Source: Petunia secreta (taxonomy: Eukaryota > Streptophyta > Magnoliopsida > Solanales > Solanaceae). From it: DNA of 64,000 bases. This document shows, in pieces, positions 34,063 through 45,315 of this stretch. Numbering within the stretch: position 1 is the stretch's first letter; every line of letters begins with the position of its first letter. Made by a program: the position numbers and the translations under genes. The DNA lies in assembly GCA_029990175.1 (NCBI GenBank), contig JARKIP010000033.1, forward strand, positions 19,203,001 to 19,267,000. Direction: 5' to 3'. Under the pieces are notes generated by a model that saw nothing but the letters and a program-made list of their open reading frames with translations, was not told where the DNA came from and did no database searches.

Positions 34063-34341
34063 TTATTGGAAATTATTTAGCCGGTAGTACCCCTTTGCAA
34101 CACCGTAAAATTGTTGGCAATCAAAATATATTTGTAGTTCCGCCAGCTTGATTTCATTCTTGGACAAAGCATTAGCTACATAATTAACTTCTCTTAGGCA
34201 GTGATCAACTATGGGCTTCACCTTCAAGTTGTTTGTGTGTCCCTTTTCCAACATATCAGCTATTACCATAGCACCAAGTTCCAGATTACAATTTGAGTAT
34301 TTATTCTGCAAACTCCATGTCAGAGTACACTTGAAATTCAA
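34063..34341 (-). pseudogene. Possible LINE-type RNase H C-terminal fragment
   Basis: A 92-codon frame reads VDHCLREVNYVANALSKNEI and later QQFYGVAKGYYRLNN. The pattern HxxREVNxVANALSK followed by an AKG motif about 25 residues later resembles the end of the RNase H domain found in plant LINE-derived and At1g65750-like proteins (HxFREGNxVADxLA). The N-terminal catalytic part is not present. It lies near the Helitron 3' end and could be a captured fragment. The assignment is tentative. Confidence 0.4.
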
Positions 34342-34849
34342 TTCATGACTAAATTTGCATTCCTTTCCACATTTCCTATCTCAAATTTTGCGACTCCATT
34401 AGTATTCATTACAAATTACAAATGTAAAGATTAACGTAATGCCTAAGTTTTAAAAGAGCAGAGGAAGAAGAAACAAATCCAAGAACAAAAGTGGAAGCTT
34501 AAATTAAAATTTAACTAAGAAGTTTACTTTAAATAAAGTGCACATTCTGGTACCTTCAATATACTGTAATCTGAACACACTTTTGATAACTAAAGTGCAC
34601 AACCTGGTAGCTTCAATATACTCTTCTCGGACATTCTTAATCACTTAAAACATAGCAGGGGCAAGGTTTCCGACAAAGGATGAATACTTATGACATCTCT
34701 TAATTTGGGGATCGTTATAATTGAAGTAGGACTTTTGGAAAATTTATTCGAGGTCATTCTACTTTGTAATTAGAAAATATTTTGTACCCACAATAGAAAG
34801 CATTTAAAAGAAATCATTACATGAGTATTGTCGCATTGCAACAGAGTTA

Positions 34850-34905
<56 letters not shown>

Positions 34906-35559
34906 CTAGTTGAACTGCATTTTCAAAAAATATTCTAATCTTAAGTTAAACATAATCAAGTTGAATTCATTAAACTCATCTCTTCTACCATGCACATGTA
35001 CTAAAAGATCTAATGTTAAAATTATTCAACAACTGCTCAACCAATTGACTCAAATAATTTTTGATAACTAATTTATAAAACCATACTAATAAGTCAACAA
35101 AACTAAGGGAACTACATTAAGAAAGCCAAAAAACGACTTGCAGCTAACATATCAAGCACATCATGAAAAAACTATCAATTTTTTACTTAAACATGCACCT
35201 TTCTAAATTTTCAGAAACAAGAACTCCAAATATGAGCATAAGCACAAGATATGTATTCAGTAAAATCCAGATTTAATTCATGAAAAAGCCGAAGAAAAAG
35301 AAAAGTTATCATTTTGAGAACTAATCCTTTCATAAAAACATGATAATAACTCAACAAAAGTAAGGGAAAGACAATTATAAAGGTAACAAATAAACTTGCA
35401 ACTAATATATCAATCACCTTGTGTATGATGCAGTAACCTTGTGTATGCTGCAATACAAGAATCAGAACTCTGTCACTGGCAGTTGAAGTATGAACTGATT
35501 GTCTCATTCTGCAAAGTTAAACTACAATATGAAAATATGTCAAAATTATTTAAAAGATG
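34342..35559. other. Unassigned Helitron 3' non-coding sequence
   Basis: AT-rich. It contains the (TA)n tract and a weak echo of the tandem blocks near 35200-35520. The minus frame at 35507-35211 matches nothing I recognise. Confidence 0.4.
34852..34901. repeat. (TA)n microsatellite
   Basis: About 50 bases of alternating TA in the Helitron 3' region. Confidence 0.95.
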
Positions 35560-36606
35560 AAATTAAAAGTCAGAAACCGATGTGAAGTGCTTCCACTCAC
35601 ACATTTGCAAGAAAAGCTAAAGGAACATGAATTAACATTTGGGAAACTTATTGCATATGAGAAAACACACCAGAATACGTTAAAATTCAATTTGTCTTTT
35701 TTCCAAAACTGAAGGTTGATTGCATTTGGGCATACCTGATGATTCTTTTCGTCAGTATGACTAAAAGTGTACTAATTTAGTGCTATAATTTAGAAGTGAA
35801 TTCAAATATTATAAACTGTTTTAATCGGTATGCATTTTGTACCTGGTCTTCGGATATGATGTAGTTCTATGAGTTCTCTTTCCAATGGTGAAAGCGGATT
35901 ATGATTCGGACGCTCCTTTGATTAGATATGTTTTTTCCAGTCAAGACTCTCAAACCTGTGAAAATTCGAACTTCAAAATACAGGACCAATTTCGTTACTT
36001 TTGAAATCACGAAAGCATTATTACTTGTTTTTCTTATATGTTGTAGTCTGTGAAGTCATCTTTATAACTGTGCTGATGGTTTGAAATTCGGATAAATCTG
36101 CACAGTTAGACTGTAATACGAAAAGATGTCAAAAATTTTTAAAACATGAAAATAAAAGGCAGTAATAGATGTGAAGTGCGTCAGACCCTCATTTTTGAAA
36201 GAAATTCTATAGGTACATAAATTAACATTTGGAGAATTTGCTGCATATGGGAAAACACACCAGATTTATATATATATAGAGATTTTGGACTGACTTCATA
36301 TATTAAATTTTATTAATAAGTAAGAAGTACCTCATTTTAGAATATGTTATAACTCAATTTGTCTTCTCTCCAATGGCGAAAGTTGATTACAAGTCGGGCG
36401 TATGTCTAGTGAGATATGGCTTTTTTCGTGAGGGTGAGTAAAGCTGTTACAAATGTTGTGCCAGAATTTTGAAGTGACTTCAAGTATTAAACTGATTTAG
36501 TCGATATGTATCCTGTACCTAATCTTTGGATAAGATGTAGCTCAATAAGCCATCTTTGCAGCGGGGAAAGGGGATTGTGATTCGTGCACTCCTTCCATTA
36601 GATATA
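35560..36606. repeat. Tandem non-coding repeats of about 590 bp in the Helitron 3' region
   Basis: Blocks recur in order. GATGTGAAGTGCTTCC.. with ATGAATTAACATTTGGGAAA and GAGAAAACACACCAGA (35578-35675) are matched by GATGTGAAGTGCGTC.. with ATAAATTAACATTTGGAGAA and GGGAAAACACACCAGA (36168-36265). TTTGTCTTTTTTCCAAAACT is matched by TTTGTCTTCTCTCCAATGGC at about 36358. A third partial unit continues at 41860-42030 after the copia insertion (GTGAAAATCCAAACTTCAAA, matching GTGAAAATTCGAACTTCAAA at 35957). No coding signal is visible. Confidence 0.65.
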
Positions 36607-36611
36607 ATTTT

Positions 36612-37303
36612 TGTAGGATCAGTGGGAAAAATAACAACAATAATATTGACAATAGTAATAACAATGACAATAACAATAATAATGTACGACTAAAGTATTG
36701 TTGAATACAATAAAAGTAAAAGAATATAGTTATATTATCTCTGTGTAGATATACGGTGCTCTAAGTCGTGCTGGGCACTGTCCTAAAAAACTATTCCAGC
36801 AGCTTGGAATGTTTTCATAGGATAAAATGAGCTTTCCTCTATTTAATATAGAGGGATCAGGAATCAACAAAACTATACAATGTACCCATCAAGTCTAAGG
36901 TAAAGGATTATACTATAATTAGGTGGCTAGATGATAAGAAAATAGTGGCTATTAACAATATAGTGATTGTATATAAAAATAGTGGCTATCTCTTAAGTTG
37001 TATAAGAATAGTGGTTGTTTATAAAGAAATGCCCAAGGATAGAGAAAAGAATGGAACGGCTGATAATTGTGATTTATTGATACAAATCATTGCTATTTAT
37101 AGAGAGGATGATGAATAGAATATAGACATGTGTGTATACACTTGTCAATTCATTTTGCCACTAAGCCAATATATGTTGCCACTTCTCAAAGTATGTTGCC
37201 ACCTATACAAACATATTGCTACCTTTCCAATAGTGTGGACAAGTGTCCATTATAACTCATGCATCTTGCCAAGTAATCTTTTAAAATACTCTAACAGCCA
37301 TCA
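36612..37303 (-). repeat. 3' LTR of copia element 2
   Basis: Plus strand from TGTAGGATCAGTGGG to CTCTAACAGCCATCA. It shares CGTGCTGGGCACTGTCCTAA and long stretches with 41157-41842 and differs by scattered substitutions, roughly 5 percent by eye. Confidence 0.88.
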
Positions 37304-37314
37304 GTCCCCCACAT
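37304..37314 (-). promoter_or_regulatory. Polypurine tract of copia element 2
   Basis: Minus strand TGTGGGGGAC ends directly at the 3' LTR start TGATGG. Confidence 0.8.
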
Positions 37315-37873
37315 ATTTTAAAAGATTTTTCAAGAACATATATGGAATAAAGAGGTAAGACGAGAAGGATAAGACTTTTTGGATTTACACGGTCTAAATT
37401 CAATAGGTTTGGTGTCTTCTGGACTATGAACCAAACTTAGACAGATAAAACTTGGCTCACAGAATTACTGGTGAAATATAGTATTTCTATGAACCAATAA
37501 TTCTTGTTGTAAGCTAGAGGCTCTATCAATCACATTTTGACCCACAATTTTGTTGTTCAACGCGGTTTTGCGCGAATAGGCCATGCACGTGCCTGGTATT
37601 CATGAGAGCTTTAGAGACTTGGCTAGAATCTCATAGGAGCGACTCCACTTCTATTCTTATATATGTGAATTCATCAAGTGTATACTGCTTTTAATACACC
37701 ATCCATAAGGACTATGAATTCATTAAGAGTTAAAACTCAACCTCTCCATGAGTAGCAGTTAAACACTCTTATTTTTAAGTGCTTCAGTATCAATATCGAC
37801 TTGTTATTACCCATATGAACCTACTTCATGGGATCTCCAATCACATAGGTTGGGTTACCATCTCTATTGACAA
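37315..37873. other. 3' untranslated spacer of copia element 2
   Basis: About 560 bases between the end of RNase H and the PPT. On the minus strand near 37870-37810 NRDGNPTYVIGDPMK is readable and continues the pol C-terminus as a read-through; the rest is non-coding. Confidence 0.5.
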
Positions 37874-40414
37874 TCATGTTAGCCTTAACCCCATCTCTTT
37901 TGAGGTTTGAAGAATTAATTTTCTTCCCAAAGGTTTAGTCAGAGAATCAGCTAAATTCAATTTTGACTTGACACAATCAATTGAAATTATTTCATTTCTC
38001 AGCAGCTGCTTGACAACTTTGTGTCTCAGACGAATGTGTCTGCGTTTTCCATTATAAGATTTATTCTTGGCAACATCAATTATCACTTTACTATCACAAT
38101 GGATAGACACAGGAGGCAATACATCATTTGTTAAAAGGATATCAGCTTAGAAGTTTCTTAGCCACTCAGCCTCAGAACCAGCCAACTCCAGCGCTATAAA
38201 CTCTGCTTCCATAGTAGATTTAGCAATTATGGTTTGCTTGGCTGATCTCCATGCTATTGCACCACCACCAATGATGAATACATAGCCATTAGTGGATTTT
38301 GTCACATCTGAATCGGAGATCCAGGTAGCATCACTGTATCCTTCTAATACATCAGGAAATCCACTATACAGGATACCATAATTCATGGTTCCTCTTAAAT
38401 ATTTCATCAGTTTTACCAATGCAGACCAATGCTCTTGGTTGGGATTATGAGTATATCTACTCAGTCTACACACAACATAGGCTATATCAGGTCTAGTAAA
38501 ATTCATTAAATGCATCAGACTCCCAACAATTTGAACATATTTAGACTGAGCAACTTGGTCACCTTTATTCTTTTTCAATTGGGAGCTAGCGTCATAAAGA
38601 GTGGCCACAGGTGTCACATCAAAATAATCAAACTTCTTAAGAAGTCTCTCAACATAGTGTTCTTGTGACAACACAATGCCATCATCACTTCTTATGACTT
38701 TAACTCCCAATATCATACTCATATCACCCAGATCTTTCATATCAAAGTTAGATGACAAAAACAGTTGGGTACTGTGCACAATATTTAAATTGTACCAAAT
38801 ATAAGCATGTCATCAACATATAAACAAATTATCACAAAATCACCATTTAACACTTTAGTATAAATACATTTATCCACTTCAACAGAAGAAAATCTGTCTC
38901 TCAATAAGACTTGATCAAATTTCTCATGCCACTGTTTAAGAGCTTGCTTTAGGGCATAAAGAGATTTAATTAATTTACAAACTTTATTTTCTTGCCCAGG
39001 AACTACAAATCCCTCGGGCTGAACCATGTAAATTTCTTCTTCTAAGTCACCATTTAAAAATATTGTTTTAACATCCATTTGATGAATAAAAAGCTTGTAA
39101 ACTGAGGCTAAGGCAATTAAAAGTCTAATAGAAGAAATTCTAGTCACTGGTGCAAATGTATCAAAATAGTCGATATTTCATTTTTGAGAAAATTCTTTTG
39201 CTACTAAACGAGCTTTATATTTTTCTATAGAACCATCAGGATTAAATTTCTTTTTGAAAATCCATTTACAACCAATAGGTTTTGCACCAGGAGGTAAATC
39301 AGTCAAAACCCAAGTTTTATTTTTCATAATAGAATCAAGTTCAACTTTTATTGCCTCTTTCCAAAGTTCAGCATCAGAAGAAGAAATAGCTTTAAAATAA
39401 TTTAATGGTTCATTATTAACAATAAAAGTTTGAAAATCATTTCCATAAGAAAAATATTTTTTTCTATGCCTTTTGCTCCTTCTCGGTTCCTCAGCAGAGA
39501 AACTCTCTTTATTTCTTTCAATAGGTGCATGAGAAACTTTATCAGACAGTAGAAAAATGTGTTCAAAGAACTCAACGTTCTTTGTCTCAGTAATGGTGTT
39601 ACAATCAAGCACATCACTTTTTAAAACAAGAAATCTATATGCAGCACTATGTTCAGCATATCCAATTAACATGCAATCAACAGTTTTAAAACCTATCTTT
39701 CTCTTTTTAGGTTCAGGCAATAGAACTTTGGCAAGATACCCCCACACTTTTAAATATTTCAGGTTAGGTTTATAACCTTTTCACAATTCATAGGGAGTTT
39801 TGCCAGTTCTTTTATGGGGTATTCTATTTTGTAAGTGACAAGCAGATAAAATTGCTTCATCCCACAAATTATCAGGAGCATTAGAACTAATTAACATGGA
39901 GTTCATCATTTCTCTCAGTGTTCTATTTTTCCTTTCTGCTACTCCATTAGACTCAGATGAATATGGAGCAGTTATTTCATGAATAATTCCTTCTTTTTTC
40001 ACAAAAATCATTTTTGGTCAAATATTCACCTCCTCTATCAGATCTAATTCTTTTGATTTTTCTACTAAGTTGATTTTCTACCTCAGATTTATAAGAAATA
40101 AAAGCATCAAATGCTTCATCTTTATTTCTAAGCAAATATAATTTACTTTATCTAGAAAAATCATCAATAAAGGTCACATAACATCGTTTACCACCTCTAG
40201 TCATAGTCTATTTTAAATCACCCAAATCAGTGTGAATCAAAGGTAGTAATTCAGTTTCTCGATTAACAGGGAAGCAAGATTTTCTAGTAATTTTAGCTTC
40301 AGCACATATTTCACATTTATCCATCTTATTTGAGTCTAAACCAAATATTAAACCAATTGCATGCATTTTCTGTATATATGACATATTAACATGTCCTAGC
40401 CTAGCATGCCACAA
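37874..40414 (-). pseudogene. Copia element 2 pol: integrase, RT, RNase H
   Basis: Minus strand: MWHARLGHVNMSYIQKMHAI (pre-integrase) at 40414, integrase core pieces with FIDDFSR near 40190-40170 and SNGVAERKNRTLREM at about 39970, then the RT from 39450 (WIFKKKFNPDGSIEKYKARL). The stop after KEFSQK at 39178 is followed by HQMDVKTIFLNGDL, and the RT box CLYVDDMLIFG is intact near 38810. RNase H is at 38779-37874 (GYSDATWISDSDVTKSTNGY, TMEAEFIAL, SIHCDSKVIIDVAKNKSYNG, NLADSLTKPLG). About five in-frame stops or shifts break the polyprotein. Confidence 0.85.
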
Positions 40415-41148
40415 GGAAATAGAGCAGATGCATTTTCATATGCAATGTTAGAAGCATTAAGTTCAAAGAGTCCTTGGTTACAATAGCCCTTTCCAACCAA
40501 AATATTATTTTTGATCATTAGAATCTTATCAAATTCAAATGTCATTTTAACCCCAGCTTTTAATAATAAGGCTACAGAAATCAGATTTGTCTTTATATCA
40601 CGAACATGTAGCACATCCACAAGGGATAAAGTTTTTTCTGAAGTTAGTTTCAAGAGTACTTTACCCTTACCCAGGACTTTAGCAGTTCCTGAGTCTGCAA
40701 GGTAGACTACTTCATTATCATCCCCTATATTTGTATAGGAGGTAAATGCTTCTCGATTTGCACAAATGTGCCGAGTAGCCCCAGAGTCTACCACCCAATT
40801 TTTTAAAGTGCCTACAATGTTCACTTTAGAAATGACAGCTGCAATAATTTCATCTTCTTTAGCTAAATTAGCTTTGGAAGGATTTGTATTTTCTTTGTCA
40901 TTTCTTGCCATCTTTATATTTTTCTGGACATAATAACTTGTTCTATCACAATTAAAATTATAGCCTTTCACTTTCTTAAAATTGGGGTTATTGGACTTGT
41001 AACCTCGAGACTTATTAACATACCTTGTATTGTTGCTATTATGACTATACTCATATGGAGGAACGACCACACCAGGAGTACTGGGGACAACACCGACATT
41101 GATAATATCAGCAATACATTTTTTCCAGTATTATTGCCTGCCATAGTT
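40396..41148 (-). pseudogene. Copia element 2 gag remnant and protease
   Basis: The start is at ATG near 41143 (MAGNNTGK), 14 bases from the 5' LTR. A frameshift follows, then TPGVVVPPYEYSHNSNNTRY at about 41060, a degenerate knuckle (FNCDRTSYYVQ, lacking three of four ligands of a CCHC box), and the protease box NWVVDSGATRHICAN at about 40800 with catalytic DSGA intact. About 200 or more residues of capsid expected between start and knuckle are deleted. Confidence 0.7.
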
Positions 41149-41156
41149 TCTTAGAT

Positions 41157-41842
41157 TGTAGGAACAGTGGGGAAAATAACAACAACAATATTGACAATAG
41201 TAATAACAATAACAATAATAATGTACGACTACAGTATTGTTGAATACAATAAAAGTAAAAGGGTATAGTTATATTATCTCTGTGTAGATATACGGTGCTC
41301 TGAGTCGTGCTGGGCACTGTCCTAAAAATCTATTCCAGCAGCTTGGAATGTTTTCCTAGGATAAAATGAGCTTTCCTCTATTTAATATAGAGGGATCAGG
41401 AATCAACAAAACTATATAATGTACCCAGCAAGTCTAAGGTAAAGGATTATACTATAATTAGGTGGCTATATGATAAAAAAATAGTGGCTATTAACAATAT
41501 AGTGGTTGTATATAAAAATAGTGATTATCTCTTAAGTTGTATAAGAATAATGGCTGTTTATAAAGAAATGCCCAAGGATGGAGAAAGGAATGGAACGGCT
41601 GATGATTGTGATTTATTGATACAAACCATTGTTATTTATAGAGAGGATGATGAATAGAAGATAGACAAGTGTGTGTACACTTGTCAATTCACTTTGCCAC
41701 TAAGCCAATATATATTGTCACTTCTCAAAGTATGTTGCCACCTATACAAACATATGACCACCTTTCCAATAGTATGGACAAGTGTCCATTATAACTCATG
41801 CATCTTGCCAAGTAATCTTTTAAAATACTCTAATTTCCATCA
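41157..41842 (-). repeat. 5' LTR of copia element 2
   Basis: Plus strand from TGTAGGAACAGTGGG to CTAATTTCCATCA. It is the partner of 36612-37303. On the minus strand the internal region starts AATCTAAGAAACTATGGCAGG, with no TGGTATCAGAGC, so the usual primer site is absent. Confidence 0.88.
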
Positions 41843-42197
41843 ATTTTTCCCATCAAGAAAGCTGTGAAAATCCAAACTTCAAAATGCAGTACCTATTTTG
41901 TTTTTAAAAAAACTATGTAAATCCTGGAGGAATTATTACCTGCTTTTCACATATGTTGTACTTGCTGAAGCCTTCTTTTTAACAGTGCTAATGACTTGCA
42001 ATTCGGATAAAGCTGCACAAACATATAAATTTTCTCTTTAAGATCGATGATAAAAAGAAAAATAATATGTAAATCTGAATTTACTTTGTATTTTAAATAT
42101 GCATGAAAAAACACAAGAGACTTTGACAGTAACCTTATTTTTTTATGCAGTACAGGATTCACAATTTGGCAGGAACTTAAAGTATCAACTGGGTTTG

Positions 42198-43918
42198 TCA
42201 AACTAAATTACGAAATACTTCTTTATAAACTATATTCCTAGCTTCATCAATTAATTCTCCATCATCATCATACACTAAAATTTTTAGCCCTTTTCTAGTT
42301 GTCACGCATGACAGAGCTAAATATAGTTGTCCATGTATAAATACTGGTTTCTTCAAGAATATCCCCACATTAGACAATGATTGGCCTTGACTTTTGTTAA
42401 TGGTCATGGCAAATGATACAACAACTGGAAATTGCCTTCTCTGGAACTTAAATGGAACTCTAGCATCAGATGGAGTCAACGTCATTTTCGGGATAAACAC
42501 CTTTTCTCTAGCCATTTTACCCGTTAATACCTTGGCTTCAATAATCTGATTTCCAAGTCTTGTGATGATCAACCTTGTCCCATTACACAATCCTGATGGC
42601 TGATCTATATTTCTCAATAACATTACAGGAACACCAACTTTCAAACTTATAGAGTGATTTGGAATTCCTGAATATTTAATACTATTCAAGAATTTAGGTG
42701 TATGTATATGGTCCAAAGCTGTGAAAGAATGATCAGACATACAAATTGTATCAGAACTCAGATATGTTTTCTTTGGATTGTTATTGAGTGACACCATATA
42801 ATCATTGACTGATTCCACCATGTCCAAAGTGGGTGCAAGAATTGCTCTTTGTTGTAGGCAATCAATGTCATTGGAGTGGTGTAAAATATCAGGATATGTA
42901 CTTTGTACAATTGTGGATATCGGATCATCACAATTACTAATAAGAATATCATCGGTGATTTTAACATTTTCTACGCCATCTATAGAACTTCGAATCCTTC
43001 CATCGCCAATTGCCGAAATCCAATCAGAAAATTCTTTTAACTCATTTGAATGTGTACCCAAGTGGTTTCCTTGCAATCTCATGTTCCTTGTTAGCTTTAG
43101 GACTTGACAGTAGGACCATAAATTTGAAGAGTTTATAGTAGCATTGACAATGTCTTGCCTAGTACCTTTCGCGATGACAGACAAAATTTGTTTGAAGTCC
43201 CCACCAAGAACAACTGTCTTACCTCCAAATGGTCGATCTAAGCTAGATGCATCTTTAAATCTAAGAATATTTCTAAGAGTACGATCAAGAGCTTCAAAAC
43301 ACTATCTACGCATCATTGGTGCCTCATCCCAAATAATCAACTTTGTCTTGATAATAAGATTTTCCAGAGGACTACCTTGCTTTATATTGCATGTTGAATC
43401 TTCATTTGGAGTAAGATGAATTGAAAATCTCGAATGAGCCGTTCGACCTCCTGGTAATAAAAGAGATGCAATACCGCTTGATGCAACAGTTAAGACAATA
43501 TCTCCTCTAGATCGAAGCATTGAAGATAGAGTCCTCCAAATAAATGTCTTCCTGTTCCTCCATGACCATACAAAAAGAATAATCCACCTTTGTCTTCATC
43601 CGCAGCTGAGATGATTCTGTCATAAACACATTTTTGTTCAGTTGTCAAGTTCTTTAATAATTGTTGATGTTCCTCTAACAAAGAGCGCCAATTATACTGC
43701 AACTCATCAAGGATTAATTGGTTGCTACTTTTAGCTTCATTCTCATTGTATAAGACTCTTGGCATTGTTGGAAAATCTAAAAAAAAAATTCCGCATCTTT
43801 TTAAAATTCTTTCCAACTTTTGCAAGCAACGTTTTCTAAGTTCATCATCTGCTAGCTCTGCCACTGTAAGAGCATAATATTTTAGAATTTCAGTAGTAAT
43901 ATATAAAATCAAAGTCAC
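42198..43918 (-). pseudogene. Helitron PIF1-like helicase domain
   Basis: This is the C-terminal helicase of the Rep-helicase protein, which unwinds donor DNA during rolling-circle transposition. Minus strand: KRCLQKLERILKRCGIFFLD at about 43830 leads to the Walker A region GLFFLYGHGGTG, where a one-base loss hits the lysine codon near 43549. The frame continues LSSMLRSRGDIVLTVASSGI, the DEAH-like box LIIWDEAPMM, a single TAG at 43302, GGDFKQILSVIAKGTRQDIV, and the C-terminal box TINKSQGQSLSNVGIF. The final motif reads LALSCVTTRKG where ALSRVTS is normal, so the arginine finger is Cys. The stop is at 42198. One frameshift plus one nonsense separate it from an open frame. Confidence 0.85.
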
Positions 43919-44595
43919 TTAATCATACATATTAATATGGTGTTTACTGGAAAGAAGTCAATGCACAGGAAGTTTAACACTGGTAAGCTTTATTAAGATG
44001 GAATCACTTAATATTTTTTCTTAATAAAGTTTTTACTTTTAGCGTTACAAAGACGTTCGCTAATGGCATCTTCATACATGCAGAGTCTATAATGGTTGGT
44101 GACGTGCAACATGTCATAATGTGGTTCAACATTTTAAGTTTTTCTTATTCTTTTCTCAAAGTCACAAGCAATAAAATCAACACCTCATGTCTAATGTTGT
44201 CACTACAAGCATTTGGTTTGAAGTTGAAGACATTACTCTATTCAGCTGCACCTTATAGCCCAAATACTGACAAGATGAATAAAGGTGCAGAAATTTGTGA
44301 TGTTTCTTCAATTCAGTTGTTTAATGAATCTATTATATTCTAATTAAATGAGAGGGAAATTGGTGGTGGCAAAGTCTTCTTAAACCTCTAGTTATAAGAT
44401 TTTATATGTAATTATACACCTTCTCTTTTCCAGCATTGGCATTGTAAATCAACAAGTTAATGTCAATCTACTAGTTCTATTTACATTAGAATTTTTAGTT
44501 TTCATAAATCTGTAAAGTTAATTCTTAAAATCATAGGCATACTGATGTTATGTCAACAAAAAGTTCAAATCATAATGTGAAAATAGAAATTTTAC
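43919..44595 (-). other. Probable intron between helicase exons
   Basis: Minus-strand coding sequence EDILYEERILLNNSDTK stops at AAA|GTAAAATTTC (donor at 44595). The helicase frame resumes with ILKYYALTVAELADDELRKR near 43890. The 680 bases between have no open frame. The acceptor is not certain, perhaps the AG near 43920. Confidence 0.45.
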
Positions 44596-44677
44596 TTTAG
44601 TATCTGAATTATTCAATAGTATTCGTTCTTCATAGAGGATATCTTCAGAAAATAATTACTATGTTTCTTGCCAAACC

Positions 44678-45301
44678 TGATGCAATCCGGTTAGGTATCC
44701 AAAGCCGTGGGTAGTTTACGCTCAACATGCGGGACTTAGAACGCTTCGAAGAGAGCTTGGAAATCAAGATTCAAGTCAAAGAAGGCCGAACGACCAAAAT
44801 GCAAGCTTTCTGGAATGCTGGGAAAACAATACTCTGCGCGATCGCGAGGGTATGAACGCGATCGCGATGAAAGGAAAAATTGTTCTTCGCGATCGTGATG
44901 AAGAAACAGTCTCGCAATGTTCCAAAATTAGCTGAAGGGGCATTTTAGACCATTTATCATTGTAAATACATAGCTACTATAAGTAGTCTAATCCTAAGCT
45001 TAGTCCTTGTTTAGTTGATGTTTATTTGAGAATAGAAGAACCTAGAAGAGGCCGAACCCTTCTTGTTGAAGCCCGAGGCTTCGTGTATCCCTTTTAGCTT
45101 GGAACCGAGTGGATGTCATCCTAGTATGGATCGTCGATAGGTTCAAGTTTCTTTCTCTCTCCCGGATATTCATTAGTGTTTGAATCAAATATCCTTTCTT
45201 TCTTCTATTTTTGATCTTCCTCGTCCCTATTTTCTCATTGTTGTGTTTACTTTATCGCTTCCATTTCTTTATCTTGCTTCCGCGTGGTTTGGTTTGCATC
45301 A
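44678..45301 (+). repeat. 5' LTR of the non-autonomous element (624 bp)
   Basis: From TGATGCAATCCGGTTAGG to GGTTTGCATCA. It contains repeated CGCGATCGCGA-like words at about 44837-44905 in otherwise AT-rich DNA, and a CTACTATAAGTAG TATA-like box near 44973-44985. Confidence 0.9.
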
Positions 45302-45303
45302 TT

Positions 45304-45315
45304 TGGTATCAGAGC
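45304..45315 (+). promoter_or_regulatory. Primer binding site, tRNA-iMet, of the non-autonomous element
   Basis: TGGTATCAGAGC two bases after the LTR end. Confidence 0.92.

Larger units (their letters stand above)
36612..41842 (-). mobile_element. Ty1/copia element 2 inside the Helitron
   Basis: Two LTRs (36612-37303 and 41157-41842) with TG..CA ends are flanked by a perfect 5-bp duplication ATTTT (36607-36611 and 41843-41847). The minus strand carries a truncated gag, protease, integrase, RT and RNase H, and GTGGGGGAC as PPT beside the 3' LTR. It splits the third tandem non-coding block of the Helitron. The capsid part of gag and the usual tRNA-iMet primer site are missing. Confidence 0.9.

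Noticed and set aside
36262..36280. Possible Helitron 5' end (TCTCTATATATATATAAATC on the minus strand)
   Set aside because: It would make a 2.5 kb element ending at 33722, but it lies inside the tandem non-coding blocks that continue beyond it toward the helicase, and it lacks the TAAAAGCACGAAG-like start seen in the other Helitron.
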